Shown: piece by piece, positions 7,845 through 14,554 of the stretch | Layout of the letters: every line of letters begins with the position of its first letter | Numbering within the stretch: position 1 is the stretch's first letter | NCBI GenBank assembly: GCA_002887195.1 | Contig: PJAB01001337.1 | Span: 1-15,272, forward strand | Length of the DNA: 15,272 bases | Source: Chrysochromulina parva | Taxonomy: Eukaryota > Haptophyta > Prymnesiales > Chrysochromulinaceae | Direction: 5' to 3' | Notes under the pieces: generated by a model | Told to the model about the DNA's origin: nothing | The model's database searches: none | What the model saw: only the letters and a program-made list of their open reading frames with translations | Program-made: the position numbers and the translations under genes

Positions 7845-8201
7845 CTACCTCAACTCCGGCGCACCCTGCTCAGTACGATGCTTTGCAACAGCAGCCTCAA
7901 AGGTCTTGAGCACGTGCTCGCTGACCTGGTACAGGTTGCCGAGCGCCTCGTGCAGCACCTGAGTGGCCGGCGGCCCGACCGTCTGCAGCCGCAGATTCAT
8001 CTTCGGCTCCGCCGGATGCGGCACCGAGTAGCCAACAAATGAGGTTTCGGGCATCTTGTTGAGCATGTAGCGCACCGTGTTGCCGATCGTGTGGTCCTCG
8101 TTGTGAAAGGTGAAGGTGGCGGCCGACTCATCGCCGCATACCTCCACCTCCATCGTCGTCACTGCATCGCCTCGCGGTGCCTCAGCACCGAGGCCTGACA
8201 T
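7845..8201 (-). CDS. RNA polymerase I and III subunit RPAC2 (AC19/POLR1D)
   Basis: A shared small subunit of RNA polymerases I and III that pairs with AC40/RPAC1 to form the alpha-like assembly platform in the nucleus. The 118-residue ORF is a full match in size. It has the alpha-motif FHNEDHTIGNTVRYML (32-47), then GYSVPHPAEPKMNLRLQT, then a C-terminal helix VSEHVLKTFEAAVAKH. The start at MSGLGAEAPRG gives a short acidic N-terminal tail usual for the family; an internal Met 17 is possible but less likely. It is intronless. It diverges from the SDR gene across a 130-bp gap. Confidence 0.95.
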   Translation of the reverse strand: MSGLGAEAPRGDAVTTMEVEVCGDESAATFTFHNEDHTIGNTVRYMLNKMPETSFVGYSVPHPAEPKMNLRLQTVGPPATQVLHEALGNLYQVSEHVLKTFEAAVAKHRTEQGAPELR

Positions 8202-8331
8202 CGACGTGTCCGCAAAAATTGCTTTTCAAGGCGCCGTTGTGGGCTCTTCCTTCAGCATACAGCAGACGTGTGATAGTGGATTTGTTCCCCGCATTTCTTT
8301 TGGCGATTCCGCAATCTCGGGAGAGTGAGTC
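8202..8331. promoter_or_regulatory. Probable bidirectional promoter between RPAC2 and the SDR gene
   Basis: The only space between two divergent start codons is 130 bp, so both promoters must lie here or overlap the coding ends. No TATA box or other named element is clear. The call is by position. Confidence 0.5.
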
Positions 8332-9744
8332 ATGCCGTTTCCCAGAAACCTCCATGCAAGAAACCTCCACGCCACCCTCGCGCTCTTGCCAGCGATCTTC
8401 ATGCCGCCGATCTTCGTGCCGATGCTCGCCTCGCTCGCGCTCTTGCCTGCCGCGATGGTTCGGAGCACAGCCGTGGCTGCCTCCTCCAATGTTGCCGTGG
8501 CTGTCTCCTCCAAAGTTGGCATGGCGGTACGCCGTCGTGCCGTGTTGACCACGGCCGCCGGCGTCGCCCTAACCCTGCCGACCGCAGCCGCAAACGCAGC
8601 GGCGGATGATGCCATCTACCGTCCAGCTCCAGGTTCACTGGTGGGGACGACAGTGCTCATCACCGGTGCAAATACGGGGCTCGGCCTCGAGAGCGCCAAG
8701 CGCCTCGCGAAAGCCGGCGCGAACGTGGTCATCGCCGCACGCACGCAAGCCAAAGCAGACGGTGCGATCGCCAAGGTCAGCTCCGGCGTGGCGCTTGCAG
8801 CGGACCAGCGCCTCGTGGGTGTGAGCTTGGACTTGGCTGACCTCAGCTCGGTGCGCACGCTGCCAGCGCGGCTTGAGGCGGCCCTCGGCGCCAAGGACGC
8901 GCCCATCGATGTTCTGTTGAACAACGCGGGCGTGATGGCCATCCCAGAGCGACTCGAGACGGCCGATGGGTTCGAGAAGACGATGGGGATCAACCACCTC
9001 GGGCACTTTGCGCTGGTCGCCGCGCTGCTCCCTTCGCTCAAGCGCGCCGCCAACGGCTTCCGCGTCATCAACGTCTCGAGTGAGGCACATCGCTTCGCGT
9101 CGACAGACTCGATTAGGCAAGCCCTCGATGCAAACCTCGACCCCCCCTACGCGGCGGGAGGCTGGGGTAACTATGGTCTCTCGAAGGCGGCGAACGTGCT
9201 CTTCACAGTTGAGCTGCAGACGCGCATCGAGGCCGCAGGCTTGCGCGGCTCTGCGGTTAGTCTGCACCCTGGGGTCGTGCAGACAGATCTGCAACGGTAC
9301 TGACTGCCGCCGAGATACCGCCGAGATTGCCCCCTGAGACAGATCTGCAACGGTACTGACTGCCGCCGAGATACCGCCGAGATTGCCCCCTGAGATTGCG
9401 TATCCTGATGAGCACAGATTGCCTCACGCATCAGGTACATCGTGGGAGGCGTGGCAGCTGAGGACGTGCGCACTTCGGAGACTGCGGCGCCGCTCACGGG
9501 AGTCGGAAAGTTCCTCAAGGAGGCGCTGCTCGACAAGGTCCTCCTGCCCGTCGAGGTGGGCGCCAACACGCAAGTCTACCTCGCTGCCGCAGCGGACGCG
9601 GGCGGCGACCGGAGCAAGAAGCCCAAGCTCTACTTTGACAACATGAAGGCGGTCAAGCCGAACGAGGCCGCCGCGGATTCGGCCCTCGCGCGCCAGCTGT
9701 GGGATGTGTCGGAGAAGCTCACGGGCGCGAAGATGCAGTTCTGA
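8332..9744 (+). CDS. Short-chain dehydrogenase/reductase with plastid thylakoid-type leader; exons 8332-9296 and 9435-9744
   Basis: An NAD(P)H-dependent oxidoreductase of the classical SDR fold, most like the retinol-dehydrogenase/Tic32/WWOX type. The joined length is 424 residues. The cofactor motif is TGANTGLG (111-118), followed by NNAG (197-200), catalytic S250 in INVSS, Y281 and K285 in YGLSK, and HPGVVQTDL. The substrate cannot be told. The ~90-residue leader looks multipartite: a hydrophobic stretch in the first 42 residues (possible ER signal), a Ser/Ala-rich middle, then RRRAVLTTAAGVAL (67-80) and an ANA site (87-89), the pattern of a twin-arginine thylakoid-lumen signal. Unspliced, the frame stops just after QRY at 9301. 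Splicing gives QRYIVGGVAAED and continues to a C-terminal helix ending GAKMQF. Confidence 0.88.
9281..9392 (+). repeat. Perfect 56-bp tandem duplication across the exon 1/intron boundary
   Basis: The 56-bp unit at 9281-9336 is repeated exactly at 9337-9392. The unit contains the last 16 bases of SDR exon 1 and the first 40 bases of the intron, so the splice donor (CG|GTACTG) exists twice, at 9297 and 9353. Use of the second donor would include an in-frame TGA at 9301, so only the first gives the full protein. Confidence 0.95.
9297..9434 (+). other. Intron of the SDR gene (138 nt, phase 2)
   Basis: The donor is CAACG|GTACTG and the acceptor CGCATCAG|GTACAT. The last 18 bases (9417-9434) match the end of the polymerase intron (1312-1329) at 16 of 18 positions. 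The interior contains the second copy of the 56-bp duplication. Confidence 0.85.
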
Positions 9745-9876
9745 GACACGCGGTCGGCACCACTCGGAGCAGGACCGCCGCCAACATGGTACACATGTGC
9801 TTGGCTTGTTCGTAAATTTGGCTCGAGCCATGTTTTGACGAATTGCATCCTTTTTAGGCATGTGCTAAATGAGCCC

Positions 9877-9948
9877 GCGCCACGAGGCTAAATGAGGGCT
9901 TCTGCGCCCTACCTCGTGGCGCTTTAGAATACCTCATGCGCCACGAGG
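9877..9948 (+). repeat. Three-copy 11-bp inverted/direct repeat around the start codon of the esterase gene
   Basis: GCGCCACGAGG occurs at 9877-9887 and 9938-9948, and its exact reverse complement at 9912-9922. The third copy begins with the G of the ATG at 9936-9938. The middle copy can pair with either neighbour, giving two mutually exclusive 11-bp stems. A separate 10-mer GCTAAATGAG is repeated at 9864-9873 and 9887-9896. Confidence 0.9.
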
Positions 9949-11417
9949 GCTTCTGCGGCTACACCAACGCGGCTGGCGGCGTCGGCGATTGCAATTTCGG
10001 CCCACAAGGCCAGTGGTCGCTGGACGTTCATACTGTTGCTGCCGCGGAGGCCCAATGTTTGGCCCTTTGTGAGTCCTGCGCCCGCTGCCGATACTTCTCC
10101 TTCTCTCTCACGCACCAAGACTGCTCCTGGTTCCACGACTGCGCATTGTGGCCGTCAGATCTCCTCAAGACCATCCCTGGCTTTCACACCGTCAACGCGT
10201 CAGAAGTCAGGGAGGCCGACGTGCGCACACAACAGAGCAGCCGCAGAAGCCGCCGCCTCATCCCGCCACCCCTGCCTCCATTGGACGAGCTGAAGACGTG
10301 CGACGACAGCGAAAGCAGCCTGGACCCGGCGGCGTGGGAGCCGCGAGCCGCCTCCGAGCTGGGCGTCGTGCCGGTCGCCTACGGAAGCCACGAGCTGTGC
10401 AGTGCCGCACGGCTGACCAAAGAGTACCGTCCTTGCCCGGCAGTCAGGGCATTCGCCACCCGCCGCGTCGTGCTGTCGCCGTCCCGATCGTCGCCACCAC
10501 TGGACTCGCCCTTCAACGCGGCGCACTTCCTGCGGCTGCTCGGAAACGCAACCGTTTCCTTTTTGGGCGATTCGCTCGTACGGCAGCAGTTCAACATGCT
10601 CGCATGCATGCTGAGCCCGTTCGCCGACCTCGCCGGCGCTCGAGGCGCCCAATACTGGTCGTCGACGCAAAAGTTGCGAGCGTCCAAAGAGGCTGGAGGT
10701 TTCGTGAGGCTGCCCTTCCAGCACGAGCACGGCCGCGTCCTCTTGCAGCAGCAGTGGATACACGGCCGCCCCTTTGACGAACCCGGCCCGACGGAGCCGC
10801 TCTCCGACGTTGATCCTAGGATCCTCAATTGCTCTCTCCTCGTGTTTGGCATCGGCGCCTTCATTCCCGCCGGAGAGCTGCGCGGCACCCTGCACATCTG
10901 GCTGCGCCACCTGCGCATGCACCTGCCCAGTACGGCGCGAGTCCTCTGGCTCGAGTACTTTGGCGGGCATTTCGACACGCCGACGGGCGAATTCGCATCT
11001 GGAATCGGCGGTGAGTTTGGGGGCGGCATCTATGGATATTCCAACGAGCGCCGCCGCGTCGCTAATGGCACACGCCGCAGCCTGTGCAAAGCGATCGCCG
11101 ACGAGGACGGCACGCGCGCGCACGTGCGGCATGCTCTCGGCAACGCCTTGAGCCGCGCAGCCGGCCTTGGCGTGTGGCCAACCTTGAATCTCTCCCTCCG
11201 GCAGCCGGACAACCATCCAGAGCTTGCAGCCTGGGAGGAGCAGGACGGTGGTGACAACGATCGTGACAACCGGTCGAGCGGGAGGCGGCGCGTGACCGAC
11301 TGCCGCCACTTTTGCTTTCCAGGCAGCGTACTCGAGGCACGCACGGCCGTGCTGTACAACCTGCTTCGGCGCGGCTGCGTGCAAGAGCTGCAACCGCTCA
11401 GCGCCATCGGCTTCTGA
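9936..11417 (+). CDS. PC-esterase (TBL/CASD1-like acyl-esterase or acyltransferase) with N-terminal Cys-rich PAN-like domain
   Basis: A likely secretory-pathway enzyme that adds or removes acyl groups on glycans. The SGNH-type catalytic blocks are FLGDSLVRQQ (209-218, nucleophile S213) and, near the end, DCRHFCFPG (D455, H458), the DxxH pair typical of PC-esterase/TBL proteins. Between them is VFGIGAFIP, in place of the family's N-x-G-H block. Residues 4-70 hold seven cysteines (GFCGYTN, CLALCESCARCRYF, DCSWFHDC) in a pattern like PAN/apple domains, which bind carbohydrate or protein. At 493 residues it is a normal size. No signal peptide or anchor is visible, although the function would need one; the frame stays open back to 9873 and an upstream exon is plausible. 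The enzyme class is fairly sure, the exact reaction is not. Confidence 0.78.
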   Translation: MRHEGFCGYTNAAGGVGDCNFGPQGQWSLDVHTVAAAEAQCLALCESCARCRYFSFSLTHQDCSWFHDCALWPSDLLKTIPGFHTVNASEVREADVRTQQSSRRSRRLIPPPLPPLDELKTCDDSESSLDPAAWEPRAASELGVVPVAYGSHELCSAARLTKEYRPCPAVRAFATRRVVLSPSRSSPPLDSPFNAAHFLRLLGNATVSFLGDSLVRQQFNMLACMLSPFADLAGARGAQYWSSTQKLRASKEAGGFVRLPFQHEHGRVLLQQQWIHGRPFDEPGPTEPLSDVDPRILNCSLLVFGIGAFIPAGELRGTLHIWLRHLRMHLPSTARVLWLEYFGGHFDTPTGEFASGIGGEFGGGIYGYSNERRRVANGTRRSLCKAIADEDGTRAHVRHALGNALSRAAGLGVWPTLNLSLRQPDNHPELAAWEEQDGGDNDRDNRSSGRRRVTDCRHFCFPGSVLEARTAVLYNLLRRGCVQELQPLSAIGF

Positions 11418-11830
11418 CGACCCACAGACGCCCAGCCCGCCGCTCTGCCGCCGGACCTTTCATTCTACTGTGTGAATATCTCTATTATGAACCGAACCGG
11501 CCGGACTGTAATCTGTTGGTTTCACTGTAAACGCGCGCGCGATCTCGTTCGAGTGAGCAAGTCTGACCTATGGCAATGACCAGCCTCCAGCGTGTGTTAG
11601 GTATGTGTCGGTCCCCAAAGTAAACCCGTCACCGTTCTAATACCGTACGCCGTAGGGTAAAGCTAAAGGCAACTATTGGATCTTCTCTTGTGACGGATCA
11701 TCAACGAGAAACGAGTTCAACCTGTCGTGCGCCGCTCGTGCGAAGCCTGGAGCCGCACAGCATATTCAACGCCTGCTCATCAGCCTGCTCACAAATTCCG
11801 CTGAGTCCTGAGACTCGTCACTCGAACTCG
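11418..11830. other. Intergenic spacer between convergent genes
   Basis: No gene or RNA is supported. It separates the 3' ends of the esterase (+) and the glycosyltransferase (-), so it should hold both 3' UTRs. A short alternating GC run (CGCGCGCGCG near 11531-11541) is visible. No tRNA cloverleaf was found. Confidence 0.6.
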
Positions 11831-12967
11831 TCACCCCGCCGGGCGGCCGATCTTAGCCTCAAACGTTTCGATGGTCTCGTCTTTGAATCTAGGAAGAGCG
11901 TTACCAAGGTGCTGGTGCGAGTGATGGAGGTGTACAGAGTGGCAGGCGTATTTCCCCCAGCGGGTGAGCCAATGTGGTGCCTCGCCTCCAGCGATGGTCT
12001 TGACGAGGTGGTGGTACGCCGTCGCGGTCTTGCTCTTCTTAGGGTAAAAGGTAGGGCAGTAGTACTCCTCCGGGAGCACGAGCAAGCGAAGAAGCGGGTC
12101 GGGCGTGCCCGTCACCAGTTGGAACCAGATCATCTCCTGGTCACTTTGACGTATGTGCGTGGGTGTTGACGGTGTACTGACGTCTAGCGTGTTGAGACGC
12201 AGGAAGAGGCGAGCGGTTGCACGGTGCAGCAGCTGGCGCACGCTCGGCGTGCGCCTGTAGGCCATCAAACACGTGCAGAGCGGCGGCACCCCACGGGCGT
12301 ACATCAGCGGCGAGGTGACGATGCGCCCCTGGAGCCGCGCCGACGCTAAATTGACACGTTCCCTTGCTTCGGAACGCGGCCGAGCTGGGTCTTGGACGAA
12401 TGCGAGGTCGCTCACGTGCAACGAGTGGTCCAGCAGATCGGACACGAGAGTGTGGCTGAGCACGAGTATGTCGTTATCGATGAAGACCGTCTCCTGATAT
12501 GGCGACGCTGCTAGAGCAATCAGCTTCCAGGCATATACGAGCTGCAGCTCCTGCGCATTCGCTCGCCATCGTGCGTCGGATAGCAGCGCACGCTCGGCTT
12601 CCTGTGGATGCAGCATGATGTGCGAGTCCCACAGCCTCAACGCGCCAAGCTGCTCCAGCTGCAGCAATGTGATATTGTCCGCTGCAAGGGTAACGTGATG
12701 GCGTGCGGCCTGCCGCCTCAGCGACCGCAAAGCCGCAACACACTCTGGTTCATCATGTGGTGCTATATTTGCCGTGCTGTTGACGCCGCCTTGCACAGAG
12801 ACCATCAGTACTCCGCGCGAGGATGGTGAGTTGTAGACACGATGGTCAGAGGCGAGCAGAGCTTGTCTTACGGGCTCGAGCGCCGTGACGGCATCGTCGA
12901 CCAAGCGCTGCGTGCTCGGAGACAGCCAAGCGTCGGCTCTCGCCGATGCGGCCTCGGGCGCGTTCAT
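11831..12967 (-). CDS. GT-A-fold glycosyltransferase (nucleotide-diphospho-sugar transferase family)
   Basis: The enzyme would transfer a sugar from a nucleotide-sugar donor, probably in the Golgi or ER. The evidence is the KLIALAASPYQETVFIDNDILVLS block (148-171, quoted here from its two halves): a K..AL..SP helix before the metal-binding DxD motif D164-N-D166, as in GT8-like and related families. Later landmarks are SDQEMIWFQL (275-284), the acceptor-side aspartate region, and HSVHLHHS (343-350), a His cluster that can supply the last metal ligand. An early strand GVLMVSVQGG begins near residue 52. At 378 residues it covers a whole GT-A domain. No N-terminal transmembrane anchor is encoded from this start, and a TAG lies in frame 30 bases upstream, so an upstream exon or a soluble form is possible. 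The sugar specificity cannot be told. Confidence 0.72.
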   Translation of the reverse strand: MNAPEAASARADAWLSPSTQRLVDDAVTALEPVRQALLASDHRVYNSPSSRGVLMVSVQGGVNSTANIAPHDEPECVAALRSLRRQAARHHVTLAADNITLLQLEQLGALRLWDSHIMLHPQEAERALLSDARWRANAQELQLVYAWKLIALAASPYQETVFIDNDILVLSHTLVSDLLDHSLHVSDLAFVQDPARPRSEARERVNLASARLQGRIVTSPLMYARGVPPLCTCLMAYRRTPSVRQLLHRATARLFLRLNTLDVSTPSTPTHIRQSDQEMIWFQLVTGTPDPLLRLLVLPEEYYCPTFYPKKSKTATAYHHLVKTIAGGEAPHWLTRWGKYACHSVHLHHSHQHLGNALPRFKDETIETFEAKIGRPAG

Positions 12968-13013
12968 ATCGTACGAAGCCGATATGAACGCGCCCTACGA
13001 TATGAACGCGCCC
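12956..13013 (-). repeat. Three-copy 16-18-bp inverted repeat containing the glycosyltransferase start codon
   Basis: The 16-mer GGGCGCGTTCATATCG at 12956-12971 is the exact reverse complement of 12980-12995 (8-nt spacer) and, extended to 18 bases (12956-12973), of 12996-13013. On the minus strand the start codon (12967-12965) lies inside the first arm, with two complementary copies immediately upstream in the presumed 5' UTR. Confidence 0.95.
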
Positions 13014-13155
13014 CGCGAGCGCCGTCGTTGCAGACTCATTTCGGAAAGTACTGGCCGGCGAGGCGGAGGGCTTGCTGCTTGTCTTGCGGTCTTCAAGTGT
13101 GACTGGGTATGCTGAAACCGTTGGCTGTGAATTCACGGCGATTTGAGACTTCGCA
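12968..13155. promoter_or_regulatory. Divergent promoter region, glycosyltransferase (-) and membrane protein (+)
   Basis: There are 188 bp between two outward-facing start codons. By position it must contain both promoters and 5' UTRs; the minus-strand side is occupied by the inverted repeat copies. No TATA-like element was identified with confidence. Confidence 0.5.
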
Positions 13156-14061
13156 ATGAGGACCCGGATGAGGCAGGTCTTGAACCCCATTCTCGCCGCA
13201 TGCATCGTGTCGTCCGTGGACGCGCAATTCTGCTGCATGGCCTTCACGCCCCAGTGCAACGCCTGCAATGCAGGGGTGGCTGTGGAGGTTTATTGCGCCA
13301 ATAACCCCACCTTCCCCGGCTGCGACGCCTACATCACGGTTCAGTCGCCCCCGCCACCGCCCCCCCGGCCGGTCGCCCAGTCACCGCCTCCACGTCCGAT
13401 GTCATCGCCCCCGCCCCCGCCCCCGCCTCCGCCCCCGCCGATCCCATCCCTCTCCCCGCCCGTGGCGCTCTCCCCGCCCGTGGCGCTCTCCCCGCCCGTG
13501 GTGCTCTCCCCGCCGCCCATGGCGGCATCCCCCTCGGCAATGACGGTCGAGACCTCATTCACCCTCTCGGGCGACGTCTCCAATTATGGCTTCTATGAGA
13601 TAAATGCCATCAAGGCCCTCATCGCTGCCGCGGTGGACGTGCAGCAGTCGGCCGTGACGGTGGCCGTCACGGCCGCCTCCGTGCACGTGACGGCGACGAT
13701 CGCCGTCACCAGCATGACTCAGGCCGGGACCGTTCAGACGACTCTCTCGACCGGCATCATGGCCTCGCCCGCCGCTCTCCAGGCTGCCATGCAGACCACC
13801 TCCTCGCCCGTTCTCCGCGCGGCGACCGTCGAGGCCGCTCTCTCGGTGTGCCCCCCGGGCGGGTGCAAGTCGACCGCGGCGGCGCTCAATGTGAAGGACG
13901 CGCTCGAGATGCCCTACGTCTGGATCATCGTTGGCTGCGCGGTGGGTGCAGCTGTCCTCCTGCTGATCGCGTTCGCGGCCTACCGCTGCCGCAAGCCCCG
14001 CAAGGACACCAGAGCGAACGTCAAAAACAGCCAGCTGTCGAAGCAGCTTGGAAGCTTCTGA
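13156..14061 (+). CDS. Secreted/type I membrane protein: signal peptide, Cys-rich head, proline-rich stalk, single C-terminal TM
   Basis: I do not recognise a named family. Residues 1-23 form a signal peptide (basic start, hydrophobic core, cleavage near VDA|QF). Residues 24-63 carry six cysteines (C26, C27, C34, C37, C48, C56). Residues 64-127 are a proline-rich stalk with SPPPPPP runs and three SPPVAL-type units, the kind of sequence that is hydroxyprolinated and glycosylated in algal cell-surface proteins. Residues ~130-230 form an extracellular module with the alternating pattern SAVTVAVTAASVHVTATIAV, followed by C232 and C237. The single TM is about 254-276 (YVWIIVGCAVGAAVLLLIAF), with a stop-transfer RCRKPRK and a short basic tail. 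It is intronless in this model, and the start is the first of two close Mets. The likely role is cell-surface or cell-wall structure. Confidence 0.75.
   Translation: MRTRMRQVLNPILAACIVSSVDAQFCCMAFTPQCNACNAGVAVEVYCANNPTFPGCDAYITVQSPPPPPPRPVAQSPPPRPMSSPPPPPPPPPPPIPSLSPPVALSPPVALSPPVVLSPPPMAASPSAMTVETSFTLSGDVSNYGFYEINAIKALIAAAVDVQQSAVTVAVTAASVHVTATIAVTSMTQAGTVQTTLSTGIMASPAALQAAMQTTSSPVLRAATVEAALSVCPPGGCKSTAAALNVKDALEMPYVWIIVGCAVGAAVLLLIAFAAYRCRKPRKDTRANVKNSQLSKQLGSF
13331..13520 (+). repeat. Proline-codon-rich stalk repeat
   Basis: CCG/CCC/TCG tracts encode Ser-Pro runs. An 18-bp unit around GTGGCGCTCTCCCCGCCC occurs three times between about 13459 and 13515 (the third copy reads GTGGTG). Confidence 0.85.
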
Positions 14062-14554
14062 GAACGCCGAGAGATTCGCTGGCATCGAGCGAAGCTAGAG
14101 ACCACATGGCAGCCAGGCTCGCAAACCTACCATGAGCAAAGCAGCCAGGCTCGCATGACAACCCAGCATCAATGTGCAGCAGGTTACAAACCGGGGATAA
14201 TCTGATGTCGGTGCCGGTGAGTCGCGTTCTCTGTTTGGAGGCCCGGACTCTCAGGCGTCCGCACGTAGTTAGTCTCAGTCAGTGTAGTGCGGCTTGTGGG
14301 GAGATCGTCGACCGTGTAGCGTACAGATCCAGAGAGTCTCTAGTTGAAAGTACTAAAAACTTACATGTTAATCAGTCTATCTCGTACCTGACGCTCTGTA
14401 GTTGAGCTCGTCGTCGACATTGTCGTGAATTCGTGTGCGCTCTCGACGCTCTGCTCGAGTCGCCAGTCGTCCATCGCGCGTCCCGGGTCGCGGGTCGGAC
14501 GGAAGCCGTACCGCCCGGCCAACGACACGGCGACCGCACCCCCCGACCTCTGGT
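14062..14554. other. Intergenic spacer between convergent genes
   Basis: No gene is supported. It lies between the 3' ends of the membrane protein (+) and the partial NPF-motif gene (-). A direct repeat GCAGCCAGGCTCGCA is present at about 14108-14122 and 14141-14155. No tRNA or snRNA was recognised. Confidence 0.55.

Noticed and set aside
8635..9294. Open frame of 219 codons opposite the SDR gene
   Set aside because: It is a shadow of the SDR exon, which carries TGxxxGxG, NNAG and YxxxK motifs.
10200..11393. Long open frame (397 codons) on the minus strand opposite the esterase
   Set aside because: It is antisense to a gene with clear catalytic motifs. High GC makes long shadow frames common, and the translation shows no domain.
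14062..14554. tRNA or small RNA in the gap
   Set aside because: No A/B-box pair with a matching acceptor stem was found. Short inverted segments there do not fold into a cloverleaf.
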